From Acholoe squamosa (Eukaryota; Annelida; Polychaeta; Phyllodocida; Polynoidae): a DNA stretch of 64,000 nt. A program made the translations under genes and the position numbers. This document shows, one piece after another, positions 22,400 to 32,921 of the stretch. Under the pieces are notes generated by a model, which worked only from the letters and a program-made list of their open reading frames with translations, made no database searches and had not been told where the DNA came from. The stretch's first letter is position 1; every line of letters starts with the position of its first letter. The stretch spans positions 74,726,286-74,790,285 of the forward strand of contig OX439046.1 in assembly GCA_949317995.1 (NCBI GenBank), read 5' to 3'.

Positions 22400-22575
22400 A
22401 TCCCTCACTCTGATGCCATCACAGTCCTGCATCTAGTGGTCACTAATGATTTCACTGGTACAACTGTCCTACCAAACCCTATGTAACTACTACATTAAGT
22501 GCTGATCGTACAGAGCTGTTGTAGGGGATTGCCTACAATCACCCACTCTAGTTTTTGGTGGTTTCAGATTGCAGT
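22400..22575. repeat. Low-copy dispersed repeat, copy 1
   Basis: CTACCAAACCCTATGTAACT, GATCGTACAGAGCTGTTGTA and GATTGCCTACAATC align with 55467-55680 (CTACCAAACCTTATGTAATT, GATTGTACAGAGCAGTCATA). Short inverted segments (ACTGTCCTACC/GTAGGGGATTG) suggest a foldback. Confidence 0.5.
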
Positions 22576-22796
22576 GGCTGTGTTCATATTTTCATATTGA
22601 GAGTTGACTTTAGGGATACAAGAGGTAACCTGATTGCAAAATAGGCCCAATACCATTGTTTCATTATGATGTAATTGTTAAAAAGTTCTTCTTAGAGCAC
22701 AGAAGTGTTGTGTCAGCATTTTGATCTAGCTCTAGGGGAGCATAATTTAACATGAAAGCTGTAGGATATGATATTATATGGGCCAAAGGGACAATT

Positions 22797-23033
22797 TTAA
22801 CCCATTAAAGCCCGCTGATGCAATGGGCATGATGCACCAATGAAGTGCTGGTGAGACTAGCACTCCATTGGTGCATCATGTCGACCCTCCCGGATCGCTA
22901 CATACACTCCCAGAGGGTCGGCATGATGCTCCAATGAAGTGCTGGCGACCATTCTCACCAGCACTTCATTGGTGCATCATGCCGACCAATGGGCATGATG
23001 CATTAATGTATCAGCGGCCCTTAAAGGGTTAAG
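22797..23033. mobile_element. NHF element, A-A type, full length
   Basis: TTTTAACCCATTAAAGCCCG start and GCGGCCCTTAAAGGGTTAA end, 237 bp. The first hairpin is shortened in the loop. The second has arms CATGATGCTCCAATGAAGTG and CACTTCATTGGTGCATCATG. Confidence 0.9.
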
Positions 23034-23216
23034 CTTTTAGATTGCTGTTATTATAAATTGGCACAATTATGGCTTCTGTTGGTGCTTAAGGCAAACCCTT
23101 TGTTCAAGATTTATGTAAAAGCTTTCCTGAAAGGAGTACTGGAAGGCATTTCTAAACATGGTATAACTGCACACAGCCACTATGATTTGAAGCCCTCAAT
23201 ATTAGGGAGGGTGATT

Positions 23217-23615
23217 AGGCCAAAAAAAATAATTGTAAGTTTCCGGTAACATGGTACAAAAAGTTGAGGTAGGTAGGTCGGATTTTTTTTTTTAATTTTT
23301 TTTTTTTTTGCTGACAAATATGTTGGCCGAAATATTGAGTTTTTATGATTGATAACGATCAATATTAGCTATCATACCTGCCAAAATGCATATAGCTTCA
23401 GTATAAATCTAGGGTTCCTTGCTTGGATGGAAGGGAAATCTTAAGATACTAGAAATATGAAATGAATGTGAAAAATCATGAATAATATTGAAAAAATTAT
23501 GAAAAATATGAAAAATTTTGAAAGAATTATGAAAAATTTCTTCAAAAATTCTGAGGCCGGCCCTGTTTGGCTGAGGTAGGTCGGGTTACCGGAAACCAAC
23601 CTTTTTTTTTGGCCT
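23217..23615. mobile_element. AGGCCAAAAAAAA-end MITE, full length
   Basis: Left AGGCCAAAAAAAATAATTGT then TTTCCGGTAAC; right GTTACCGGAAACCAACC then TTTTTTTTGGCCT. About 35-bp inverted ends. The inside is A/T-rich with repeated ATGAAAAATATGAAAAAT-type segments. No coding capacity. Confidence 0.85.
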
Positions 23616-23680
23616 TATAGGTAATGCGCTGTGACTACTCTCTATGGTCAGCACTTTGGTCTGGTAGGGCAGTCATAGCA

Positions 23681-23889
23681 GTGTACTGTAAAAAAGAAAA
23701 GTCATCAAAATGATGAAGGATTCCTCATCCCAAAGTTGCCAGAGATCCGTCATTATTTTCACAGAGATGTCGTTATTTTCACAGATATTCCTTGCACCAC
23801 TGCACTGCCTCCCTGGTATAATTATGGTGGCTCACTGTTCAGTTTTACAAGGATCCCTAATAGATTCAACAGTTATTTCTTACAGTGTG
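23681..23889 (+). mobile_element. CACTGTAAAA-end MITE, full length
   Basis: GTGTACTGTAAAAAAGAAAA to AGTTATTTCTTACAGTGTG, 209 bp. A small internal duplication repeats CGTTATTTTCACAGA. Confidence 0.85.
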
Positions 23890-24415
23890 TCATCAGTTTG
23901 TTGCAGGTTTGTATGAGGGAATCCATCGTCGTAGCATCTTGAGAAAAGCCCTCTGCACTGCAGTTACTGCATATTGTCTTTATCTCATTAACTTACAGAC
24001 AGAGCGTTGTTAATAAGAGATGAGAGGATAACTTGGAATGAGATGAAGGTGAATGTTAATGCATTATGTACGAGTTTACTGTCGTCCTAAGAGACAGAAC
24101 AGTAATCCGGCACGGAGTAACAGCTGCAGTAGGATCAACTCATATCGCTAATGTGAAAGCGCTTATTTTATTTCAGCATATTACATTAATGTCTTTCGTA
24201 TCACAAAGGACATGAATTATTCTGAAAACTTTATGTTCCATGGAATACGTGTATGAAAGCCTTTGGAACATCAGCGGATAGCGTTAGCATTGAAATTATT
24301 CTATTCCTGCCCTGATAATACGTCTGGTGGCTCTAGGAGACACAAAAAGATATATGTTATTAAGCTAGTTCTATAATGTTATATGTTGTTGAAGAAGATG
24401 TTTTCACGTTTTTAT

Positions 24416-24417
<2 letters not shown>

Positions 24418-24471
<54 letters not shown>
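24418..24471. repeat. (TA)n microsatellite
   Basis: About 26 TA dinucleotides; the Ile-Tyr open frames on both strands are its translation. Confidence 0.95.
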
Positions 24472-24475
<4 letters not shown>

Positions 24476-24697
24476 CACCCTGCTGTGTATTATCACCACA
24501 GCCTGTCCACCCCATAACCCCCCCCCCCGTTCCCTCACCATGTAGTAATAATACAGGCTTCTCCGTGTTTAGTACATGCCATCTCCACCAGGGGGCCGTG
24601 TTTGACAAGGCGGACGGTGTCTCAGTGAATAGTAATCCTTGTAGGACGGTGTAGCAGTGAATGTTTGCCCCAGCACCCGCTGTGTCAACTGCACCCC

Positions 24698-24712
24698 ACT
24701 GCCGCCTAGCGG
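24698..24712 (-). promoter_or_regulatory. CTCF-like motif, weak
   Basis: ACTGCCGCCTAGCGG matches the reverse CTCF core (RSYGCCMYCTRSTGG) at 13 of 15 positions by eye, in a locally CpG-rich stretch. Binding is inferred only. Confidence 0.25.
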
Positions 24713-25179
24713 CCGGTAATGGCAGCTAGAAAGTGCGCGCGCACATTGCTGAAATCTGCGCCTTTAGAAGAAATCCTTCTTTTTGGTTCTGTTTAATCAG
24801 ACCCAACGTCCCTTGCACTGCGCATGCGTGGTAGCTGTGCATCTGGCTGAGTGTTTCCATAGTAAAAGCTGGTGCTGCTGTTGGGCCTTTTGGCTCAAAT
24901 GAGGAATTCTAGTTTAATGATTTATCTTCCAATATTGTAGAAAGAAATGTATCATTGCCCCTCTTGCAATGTAAACATATTAAAATGTTAGCTGACACTG
25001 TTCAAAAGCACAAGAGCAACCAAGATATTGCCATTAGTTTCTCTCCAGTAGCTACAGAAGGAAATATCTGACTTAATCACAAATGAATAAATGCTGGCAT
25101 ACGTAGATTCACAGATTCACAGATGGCGAAAAGGCCTTAGGACAGTAGAAGGGCCATATATGTGTGTAGCATAGCAACA

Positions 25180-25437
25180 GCCTTTAAAGGTCAATAATTC
25201 ATTCATGTGTTATGCCCATTGGTCGCCATGGTTCATGAATATAGCCCTGGTGAGTAACTCTCCAGGGCTACATTCATGGCTCATGCCGACCCTACTCCTG
25301 TGGATATTGCTCCCAGAGGGTCAGCATGATGCACTAATGAAGTGCTGGTGAGCAGTCTCATCAGCAGTTCATTGGCGCATCATGCCGACCAATCAGGATG
25401 ATGCACTTCTGTATCAGTGGCCTTTAAAGAGTTTTTA
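25180..25437 (-). mobile_element. NHF element, B-A order
   Basis: CAGCCTTTAAAGG start, hairpin B with loop GAGTAACTC, centre CCCAGAGGGTCAGCATGATG, hairpin A, and end GTATCAGTGGCCTTTAAAGA. Confidence 0.8.
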
Positions 25438-26205
25438 GCACCACCCAAGCTGCATGAAGATCCAGCCCTACAATAAAGTCACTACCCCAGCCTCATTCTC
25501 ACCATGTGACCCCAACCTGACCTTGACCTCGGCCCCTGACCTTGATGACCACCTGCAGACTGGGCAATTTGCGCCCTTCATCACTAGAGGGGAGATGTGG
25601 GGGGGGGGGGGGATTTCAGGGCAGGCAGTGGGCGGATCTGGGTGTGTAAGGAGATTAGTCCTACTCAGACCTTGGGTAAGAGTCCTGGACCGATGTAAAG
25701 GAACCCCTCCTAACATCTTTTCAGTAATGGCGACCCTCTTCACCTTTTTTAGGAAATGGCGATGAAAATTCATTTTCTTTGTCTCATATTCGAGTAATAA
25801 GTGGCAAGGTTTTCACATAGCATAGAAGTCACGGAATTTCGTGGAATATAAAGCTGTTAAAAGCAATAGAATTCAATTGAATTTTATGCAGTTCAGGGAA
25901 AGTGATGGACAAGGGAAATCTGAATATTTCATGGCCCCGCAACTGCAGACATTTTTCTAGAGGTTATGACCAAAATTGAGTAATTATGTCAGGGTAAATC
26001 TTGATTTTTATCATGCAAAGTCATGGAAAATGTCATGGAATTTCAGTCTGGAGATTTTGTAGGAACCCTGATCCCTGTCCAAGCCTTACACTATTGAAGC
26101 CAACCCTGGCAGATGCAGAACAATATCCTGTAGCCCCAGCAGTAGAGGTCAGACAGGGCCGTCAGGGGGTCTGAGGGGTGTGGTGTAGTATTGGTGGCAG
26201 CTACA

Positions 26206-26462
26206 TTAACTCTTTAAGGGCCGCTGATGCAGGAGTGCATCATGCCCATTGGTCGTCATGATGCACCAATAAAGTGCTAGCGAGACTGCTCGCCAGCACT
26301 TCATTGATGCATCATGACAACCCTTCAGGACTGTATCTATCCTTGCAGGGTCATCATGATTCATGAATGTAGCCCTGGTGAGTTACTCGCCAGGGCTACA
26401 TTCATGAATCATGATGACCAATGGGCATGATGTATTAATGCATTAGTGACCCTTAAGGGGTA
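26206..26462 (+). mobile_element. NHF element, A-B order, full length
   Basis: TTAACTCTTTAAGGGCCGCT start, hairpin A, spacer CCTTCAGGACTGTATCTATC, hairpin B, end GTGACCCTTAAGGGG. Hairpin B has a perfect 28-bp stem (26351-26378 with 26390-26417) although its sequence (GATTCATGAATGTAGCC) differs from the usual B arm; both arms carry the same changes. Confidence 0.9.
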
Positions 26463-26540
26463 CCAGTGGGGCAGCTACATAACATCCTCAGCATCATGGA
26501 ATAATGATTGGGCAGCAAACATTGGTACGGCTAATACTGC

Positions 26541-26555
26541 AGTGCCGCCTGCTGG
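26541..26555 (-). promoter_or_regulatory. CTCF-like motif
   Basis: AGTGCCGCCTGCTGG fits the reverse CTCF core at 14 of 15 positions by eye. Not inside a recognised element. Function inferred from the motif alone. Confidence 0.35.
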
Positions 26556-26633
26556 CAGACTGCCAATGATTGCAGAAGGTCATAGTTTGGGGCTGTAAGG
26601 GTCTGGGTGAAGGACAAGGATATAGAATAAGGT

Positions 26634-27622
26634 CATGTATCACCTATGAAGTGCTGGTGAATCTGCTCCCCAGCACTTCATTGGTGCATCATGCCGACCC
26701 TCGGGTAGCGAATCAAACCTGCATTGTCGGCATGATGCATGAATACCGTAGTGGCCTGTAAAAGCGCCCGGGCGCTCATTAATTTCATTCCCACTGTACC
26801 CCCAGTGCTTATATGAGACAGGCGCTTATTTGAATACTGTTTTTAGTGCCTAAGAATGATTTCAGTGACCATGTACCGCTGGCACTTATATGAGTCAGGC
26901 GATTATTTGAATACTGTTTTTAGTGCCTAAGAATGATTTCAGTGACCCTGTACCGCCAGCACTTATACGAGTCAGGTACTTTTTTGAATACTGTTTTTAG
27001 TGCCTAAGAATGATTTCAGTGACCATGTACCACTGGCACTTATATGAGTCAGGCGATTATTTGAATACTGTTTTTAGTGCCTAAGAATGATTTTAGTGAC
27101 CCTGTACCGCTGGCACTTATATGAGACAGACGCTTATTTGAATACTGTTTTTAGTGCCTAAGAATGATTTCAGTGTCCCTGTACTGCAGGCACTTATATG
27201 AGACAGGCGCTTATTTGAATACTGTTTTTAGTGCCTAGGAATGATTTCAGTGACCCTGTACCACCAGCACTTATATGAGACAGGCGCTTATTTGAATACT
27301 GTTTTTAGTGCCTCGGAATGATTTCAGTGACCCTGTACCGCCAGCACTTATATGAGTCAGGCGCTTATTTGAATACTGTTTTTAGTGCCTCGGAATGATT
27401 TCAGTGTCCCTGTACCACTGGCACTTATATGAGACAGGCGCTTATTTGAATACTGTTTTTAGTGCCTAGGAATGATTTCAGTGACCCTGTACCGCTGGCA
27501 CTTATATGAGTCAGGCGCTTATTTGAGACCCCGGCGCTTAAAGAGGCCATTACGGTATAAAGGCCTGGTGAGTTTCTCACTAGGGCTATATTCATGCATC
27601 ATAACGACCAATGAGCATTAAC
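26634..27622 (+). mobile_element. NHF element, A-B order, interrupted by a nested MITE
   Basis: Hairpin A (26648-26692), spacer, then the left arm of hairpin B GGCATGATGCATGAA, where the TACCGTA MITE begins. Hairpin B resumes after it (GGCCTGGTGAGTTTCTCACT, then ATTCATGCATCATAACGACC). Confidence 0.8.
26744..27557. mobile_element. TACCGTA-end MITE carrying a 77-bp tandem array
   Basis: TACCGTAGTGGCCTGTAAAA at the left and CTTAAAGAGGCCATTACGGTA (last 20 shown by the complement) at the right form inverted ends. Conserved GCGCCCGGGCGC/CCCCGGCGCTTA follow inside. About nine 77-bp units (ACTTATATGAGTCAGGCGCT, TATTTGAATACTGTTTTTAG, TGCCTAAGAATGATTTCAG) occupy 26807-27516. Confidence 0.85.
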
Positions 27623-27898
27623 ACAAGATGCTGCATTTAAAGAGTCGTAGAGCGCTTTTCACACTTTTCTCACACTCAGCCACCCATGCTGAGGCACCAT
27701 TGCAAAAACTACACTTTCTCTTTTGTTTTGCTCAAATTACCTATCACGCACACAGCCCGGAAGGAAAATGAGGTAGGAATTGAAATAATATGGTGATACC
27801 TTAATCCGCCATGTTGGCGGTTGTAAGACCCAGATGTCAAACGCAGGGAACATTCTGATGGATTGTTGTGATAAACTGATGCGGGTTTTGTACTGGGT

Positions 27899-28169
27899 TT
27901 AACCCTTTATAATGATGCACCAATGCATCCTGCCCATTGGTTATGATACATGAATGCAGCCCTGGCAAGTAAGCCACCAAGGCTGCATTTATGCATCATG
28001 CTGACCTTATGGGGCTGATACACTCCTGGAGGGTTGGCATGATGCACCAATGATATTCTGGCGAGCAGAGAAGCCAGCACTTGACTTCATTAGTGCATCA
28101 TGCCGACAAAAAGGCATGCTGTATTAATGCATCATGCTCGCGTCAGCAGCCCTTAATTTAAAGGGTTAA
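27899..28169 (-). mobile_element. NHF element, B-A order, full length
   Basis: TTAACCCTTTATAATGATGC start and CAGCAGCCCTTAATTTAAAG then GGTTAA end, 271 bp. Centre TTGATACACTCCTGGAGGGT is in canonical B-A form. Confidence 0.9.
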
Positions 28170-28851
28170 AATAATGCAATTGAATGATGCCTGTATTTTT
28201 GCCAAATTTATTAGAATAGACTCACTCTTGTGAATGTGATTGGGGTAGAAATAAGGAGGTAAGACTATTTCTGAGACACCCTCTCCCCGCCTACACAACC
28301 ATACTGTTTACAGCGCCACCCTCTTCTGGAGTACGCATTCTACGTAATGTGGTGCTGATGTAAGAACGCCTACACAACCTCTCATTCCCTCAAAATCAGC
28401 AGAAAAGTCCACTCTAAAAGTTTGATTAAACCAGCGGAATTTATTTGGCGCGACACCGCCCTTGTTTCAGTCACTTTCATTGGCACTGGGGAACAATAGG
28501 TCGCCATGGCAACCTGACGCCGGGCATTATCCACCGTGCACCATTTTGTTTTTAGACTGAATGTTAATCAGATTTTGAGCATTTGGAGATTGCCTACTCC
28601 CTCATCACTGCTTCTGTAACTCTCAATTAAAAGACATTCCCCACAGAAGCTACCTAGATAGCTAGCCGACTGAAAGTCTAGATCCCTTCCTCAACCGAAG
28701 GAAATTGCTTGATTGGTAGCTCAAATCTTACTCGGTTGGAGTAAGAATATCCTTTTCAATTCTGCTCAATTCAGATAACCGAGCTTTAATTGCATGAACC
28801 TGATATAGATCTTTAATAATCCTCCCGCTTCTTTTACCTTAGCAACCTTAA

Positions 28852-28975
28852 CTCTGCAAGGGAGGCATCATGCAGGAGTGATGCTCAGTGGTGGTCTTGA
28901 TGTGTTCATGAAACATCATCCCAACCCTCCCAGACTGTATCAGCCTTGTGCATCAAACCGAGGCTAAAAAGGTTA
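28852..28975. mobile_element. NHF remnant
   Basis: GGCATCATGCAGGAGTGATG and AACATCATCCCAACCCTCCC then CTGTATCAGCC. Strongly diverged. Confidence 0.45.
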
Positions 28976-29339
28976 CCCCCCTAATAGAGGGATGATACCT
29001 TAATTATAGATCTGTTTTCATGATGCCCCAATACTGATACAATAATGATGCACCTGCATTTATTTGGTACTTCCTTTACAAAGAGCAAAGGGACAGGAAA
29101 CACCAAATGTGACATGTACTGGGAATAGGGTCCTTATTGCACCCTGCATTGTTAAAGGGGCCTTTTCGCAGATCCTGTCACAAATGTAGTTTAGAGAGGG
29201 TTGAATCTAATTTAAGGAAAGCCTCCATTCAGGAAACTCAGTGTAAATCTATTATACTGCCTTACTGAGGTTATGAATTAATATGGCTTTTCTCTTTGTG
29301 TGTTATTGCGTCTGAATAAACAAAATCTGTTCTGGGTTT

Positions 29340-29525
29340 TTTAACCACATAAAGGCCTCAGGATGGGTTTATGTCCCTTGGTCGTCATGTTGTAACAATG
29401 CAGTAAGTCCGCTCACAAGCACTGCATTGGTACAATTTGCGGACCCTTCCAGAGCCAACCAACTACATAGGGTCAGCACGGGTGCATGATTGCACCACTG
29501 GTGAGTTAAATGATACTATAGTGCT
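29340..29525 (+). mobile_element. NHF element, A-B order, diverged
   Basis: TTTTTAACCACATAAAGGCC start. Hairpin A reads TTGTAACAATGCAGTAAGTC and mirrors as CACTGCATTGGTACAATT, so arms stay paired after divergence. The centre keeps TAGGGTCAGCACGGGTG. Confidence 0.55.
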
Positions 29526-29594
29526 ATCGGGACTGTGAAACCCTGCATTCATTTGAATCCTTTGTCTTTTTGTAAAAGTAAACAATAACAAAGA

Positions 29595-29810
29595 GGTTGC
29601 TGCCTATTGGTCGTCACGATGCATGATACATCCCTGATGACTGACTCATTTATGCATCATGATGATCCTCCAGGGCTGATACACTTCCCGAGGGTCGGCA
29701 TGATGCTCCAATGAAGTGCTGGCGAGTAGTCTCGCCAGCACTTCATTGATGCATCATGACGACCAATGAGCATGATGCACTCCTGCACCAGCAACCCTTT
29801 AAGGGTTAAT
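29595..29810 (-). mobile_element. NHF element, B-A order, hairpin B shortened
   Basis: TGCCTATTGGTCGTCACGAT, collapsed hairpin B, centre GGGCTGATACACTTCCCGAG, intact hairpin A and end AACCCTTTAAGGGTTAA. Confidence 0.85.
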
Positions 29811-30420
29811 TGTACTTAATAAGTGACAAGTGATTATAATAAGATTAGCGGCCTTTAGAGAGTCAAGGGACATTGGGCCATTGCACACATAGAGGGTCAA
29901 GTAGAAGCTGATTCAGTATCGACTTGTATGCTTGACTTGATCTGCCAAAAACTAACTTTACAAGGATCCCATCTCTTCAATCTCGTCCCACGCCATTACT
30001 CATCGAGCAGATGGTAATTTCACCAAACTTCAGGCACATGAAAGAGAAAGCGCTCACTGAAAAAAATACCCGATAAAAACTTTAATTTCATAAATCAATA
30101 TAAACCTCGGTCTCAGCCTTTTGTGATTCCCTCGCAATGCCGTAAAAAAGACCTCCGGTTCGCAGTAATTTACTGAATTATTTAGCAGAAAATGTGTGGT
30201 TTGATTTTAACTTTAAGAAATTTGCCAGATTTTCCTTTCAGTTTTTGCCCTATTTCTAGGAAAGGAGTTGTTGTAGGAATGTGTGGATGTGAGTGAGTGG
30301 AATAAGAAGGCCCCAGGGTGATATCAATACGCCGTGTTTTGTGATTACACGAATTGTTAATGTCTTCGTGTTTTGCAATCTGCCCGGACTGGCACCAGTT
30401 CTACATTTGCAGAGAATAAC

Positions 30421-30850
30421 TAACCTTTTATAGGCTGCATGTGAGAGATCAATGCAACCCTGGTAAGTTCCTTACCAGGGCTACATTCATGCATCATGCT
30501 GACCAAAAAGGGTTGAAAGGGTGAGCATGATGCACCAATGCAGTGCTGATGAGTAGACTTAATGCATTGGTGCATCATGCTGCATTGGTGCATCATGCTG
30601 CATTGGTGTATCATGCTGCATTGGTGCATCATGCTGCATTGGTGCATCATGCTGCATTGGTGCATCATGCTGCATTGGTGCATCATGCTGCATTGGTGCA
30701 TCATTGCATCATGCTGCATTTTGGTGCATCATGCTGCATTGGTGCATCATGCTGCATTGGTGCATCATGCTGCATTGGTGCATCATGCTGCATTGGTGCA
30801 TCATGCTGCATTGGTGCATCATGACGACTAAGGAACATAAACAGTTAAAC
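30421..30850 (-). mobile_element. NHF element, B-A order, with expanded hairpin A arm
   Basis: TAACCTTTTATAGGCTGC start, hairpin B (ACCCTGGTAAGTTCCTTACC...), centre AAAGGGTGAGCATGATG and the left arm of hairpin A. The right arm of A is multiplied into the 18-bp array (30567-30826) before CATCATGACGACTAAGG closes the element. Confidence 0.8.
30567..30826. repeat. 18-bp satellite made from the NHF hairpin A arm
   Basis: About 14 units of GCATTGGTGCATCATGCT. The unit is the return arm of hairpin A (CATTGGTGCATCATG) plus three bases. One unit has a 7-bp partial duplication (ATCATTGCATC) near 30702. Confidence 0.9.
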
Positions 30851-30966
30851 CCATCCTGAGGTCAGAACTGCATTGGCCCATGAAGTGTGGGTGTGTGGTT
30901 TTGTTTGGTTTTCTTCCCCCAGGATCCCTTCTGCAAAAAGCAGGGTTATAAATGTATGAGTTTGTT

Positions 30967-31205
30967 ATGACCATGGGTCAGTGTGATTCAACAATGAAGT
31001 GATGTTCAGTTCTGTCACCAGCACTGTATTGGTGCATCATTTCCCTCTGGGAAGGTATCAAACCCGCAGGGCCAGCATAATTCCAGATTCCGGGCCTGAA
31101 TGTAGCAAGAGTAGGCTCGCCACAGCAGCATTCGTGTATCATGACACCAATTTCCATGATGCACTTATGAAGCACTCATGATGCACTCCTATAATGCACT
31201 TCTGA
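30967..31205 (+). mobile_element. NHF element, A-B order, diverged, beside an exon acceptor
   Basis: Degenerate hairpin A (CAACAATGAAGTGATGTTCA ... CACTGTATTGGTGCATCAT), centre GGTATCAAACCCGCAGGGCC, hairpin B remnant and repeated GATGCACTCCT end. Its right end lies about 33 bp before the exon at 31238, next to the polypyrimidine tract. Confidence 0.7.
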
Positions 31206-31237
31206 TACATATTTAATACTTCCTTTTCTTCTTTCAG

Positions 31238-31379
31238 GATCCGTACAGAGAATAATGGAGGGGCGTGGTGTCCACGAACACCGGTGTCCAAAAACTCAGA
31301 CGAATATCTACAGATTGACTTTGGTAAACTCAAGGTCATCACCATGGTGGAGACTCAAGGTCGTTTTGGCAATGGCCAG
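31238..31379 (+). CDS. Exon of a discoidin domain receptor-like gene (mid discoidin domain)
   Basis: Internal exon of 142 nt preceded by a strong polypyrimidine tract (CTTCCTTTTCTTCTTTCAG) and followed by donor GTAGGT at 31380. Its first base completes the Arg codon left open by the exon at 12862, and 47 codons then read without a stop. Diagnostic segments are GGAWCPRTPVS, DEYLQIDFGKL and VITMVETQGRFGNG, which correspond to the DDR segments GAWCP, EYLQVDL and VGTQGRHAGG. Trp and Cys of the AWC motif and the Arg of TQGR are kept. The Asp before GAWC in DDR2 is Gly here. The exon ends in phase 0. The following exon, expected to continue with a G-x-E-F-like segment, was not found in the remaining 32.6 kb. 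Confidence 0.9.
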
Positions 31380-31826
31380 GTAGGTCACATCTATAATGAC
31401 TTATGATCATACATTTTCTTACTTCCAAGGCTTTTCTTCCTAATGGCCGTCGTGTTATTGCTGATTAGACCTCTACATCCTGGTCGCAGGAGTTATTGAA
31501 AGATACCCGAGAAGAATTAACAAGGGTAGGTGATGCTTCAGAGTGTACAACTACCCCATGGCTTCTATTGTTGTATTTATATTGAACTCCAATGTAATCC
31601 AAATATGTTGATAGTAAATGGAGAGAGAGAAAAAGAGGATAATTGTGATGAGTATATAATTTTGTCCAACTGTGAATTGATTTGGACATTCTCCACTGTC
31701 TCCACCCACTACATTGTAAAACCCACAAAGTCTGTATCCCTGGCCCTGTATGGGGGTCGTGTATTGGATAATGAGACATTACACCCTGTCAGGCACCATC
31801 ATGGCTAAAAGGTCAGTTTCAGCCCT

Positions 31827-32045
31827 AAACCCCTTAAAGGCTTAAGGTGTACTAATGCATCATGCCCATTGGTTGTCATGATGCATGAATGCAGCACTGG
31901 TGAGTAACTTGCTGCAGGTAGCCAGGGCTGCATTCATGCATCATACTCACCCTACAGGGTCGATACACCCCATGGAGGAGAGTCCATACTCACCCTCCAG
32001 GGTCGATACATCCCATGGAGGAGAGTCAGCAGACTCGGCAACTAG
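31827..32045 (-). mobile_element. NHF element with duplicated centre
   Basis: AACCCCTTAAAGGCTTAAGG start and a B hairpin (ATGATGCATGAATGCAGCAC ... GGCTGCATTCATGCATCAT). The centre ACTCACCCTMCAGGGTCGAT-ACAYCCCATGGAGGAGAGTC occurs twice in tandem (about 31947 and 31990). Confidence 0.7.
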
Positions 32046-32827
32046 CACAGTTCAATAAATACCTAACAATTTCCCCATAACATCATTCTGGCGCTTATTT
32101 GATACTAGCGCTGAATTGAGAGCCTGGCATATGTATGAGTGAATATGTATATATAATATATCAGCCTGACTTAGGGTCAGCATGATCATGATTATATTGC
32201 CTTTAGGAGTTACTCACGAGGACATAAACAATGGCTACAAATGGTCATAATGCATTATAATCGCATGCAGTAATAAAGTGGCTAAATCTCACAGCGCAAG
32301 CATGCGATTGGCATCAAATACAACAAAATCCCATCTGAACATTCCCAAAATGGCCGCCCTAACTTCGCAGCATGAAAAGCCGGTCAATAACTATTGTCGA
32401 TATTGGGATCAATGGCGCTAGGACTTCTGCCGAAGGCTCAATATTATCAGAACGAAACGATTTCATTCACTTTTTGTGTCCTCCCATTCCTCTTTCGATC
32501 AAGACCTTTTTCACCGACAGTCGTCAGGAATTTTCCCCCTCCCTAATGACTTGACGAGCAGGAAATATCTTTCTGGATACGTCAATGGGTGTGTCTGTCT
32601 AAGATTGTTATCCCCTTTCCCCACATTTCAGATTATTTGGTATGACCTGAAATTTATTTTCTATTATGCATTAATGTTTTGAACTGCTTCAAGATCCTCA
32701 CAGCCCAAGCAATTATAAAACACGCTTCAATAGTTCAATATTCAAAGGCTCTGGATATAGCCTACCCCACATTATAAGCCCCACCTCCAAAACTCTAACT
32801 GATTCTCTAAGGCACACCTGGGCTCCA

Positions 32828-32912
32828 TCCTAATGCAGCAGTGCAGCATTGATTGTCATGAAGTGCTGGTGAGGCTGCTCAGTAGCGTTTTATTTGTGCA
32901 TTACGCCCACCA
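32828..32912. mobile_element. NHF fragment
   Basis: TAATGCAGCAGTGCAGCATT, then TGTCATGAAGTGCTGGTGAG and GTGCATTACGCCC. Single decayed hairpin A. Confidence 0.5.
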
Positions 32913-32921
32913 TGTGCACAG

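Larger units (their letters stand above)
12962..31237 (+). other. 18.3-kb intron of the DDR-like gene
   Basis: The two exons join in frame (two bases of a codon plus one), so the sequence between them is inferred to be one intron with GTAAGT and TTTCAG ends. It is filled with NHF elements, MITEs, a SINE-like piece and tandem repeats listed separately. Stretches with no recognised repeat include about 14470-15280, 16063-16972, 21106-21800, 21990-22400, 23890-24417, 24480-25170, 25440-26200 and 28170-28850. I see no coding exon in them. An additional skipped exon cannot be excluded. Confidence 0.8.

Noticed and set aside
32500-32560. Possible next DDR exon starting CAGGAATTTTC (also CAGGAATTCTG at 55970)
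   Set aside because: Reading in phase 0 gives EFSPSLMT then a stop, and EFCTLKSS without DDR similarity; no matching donor.
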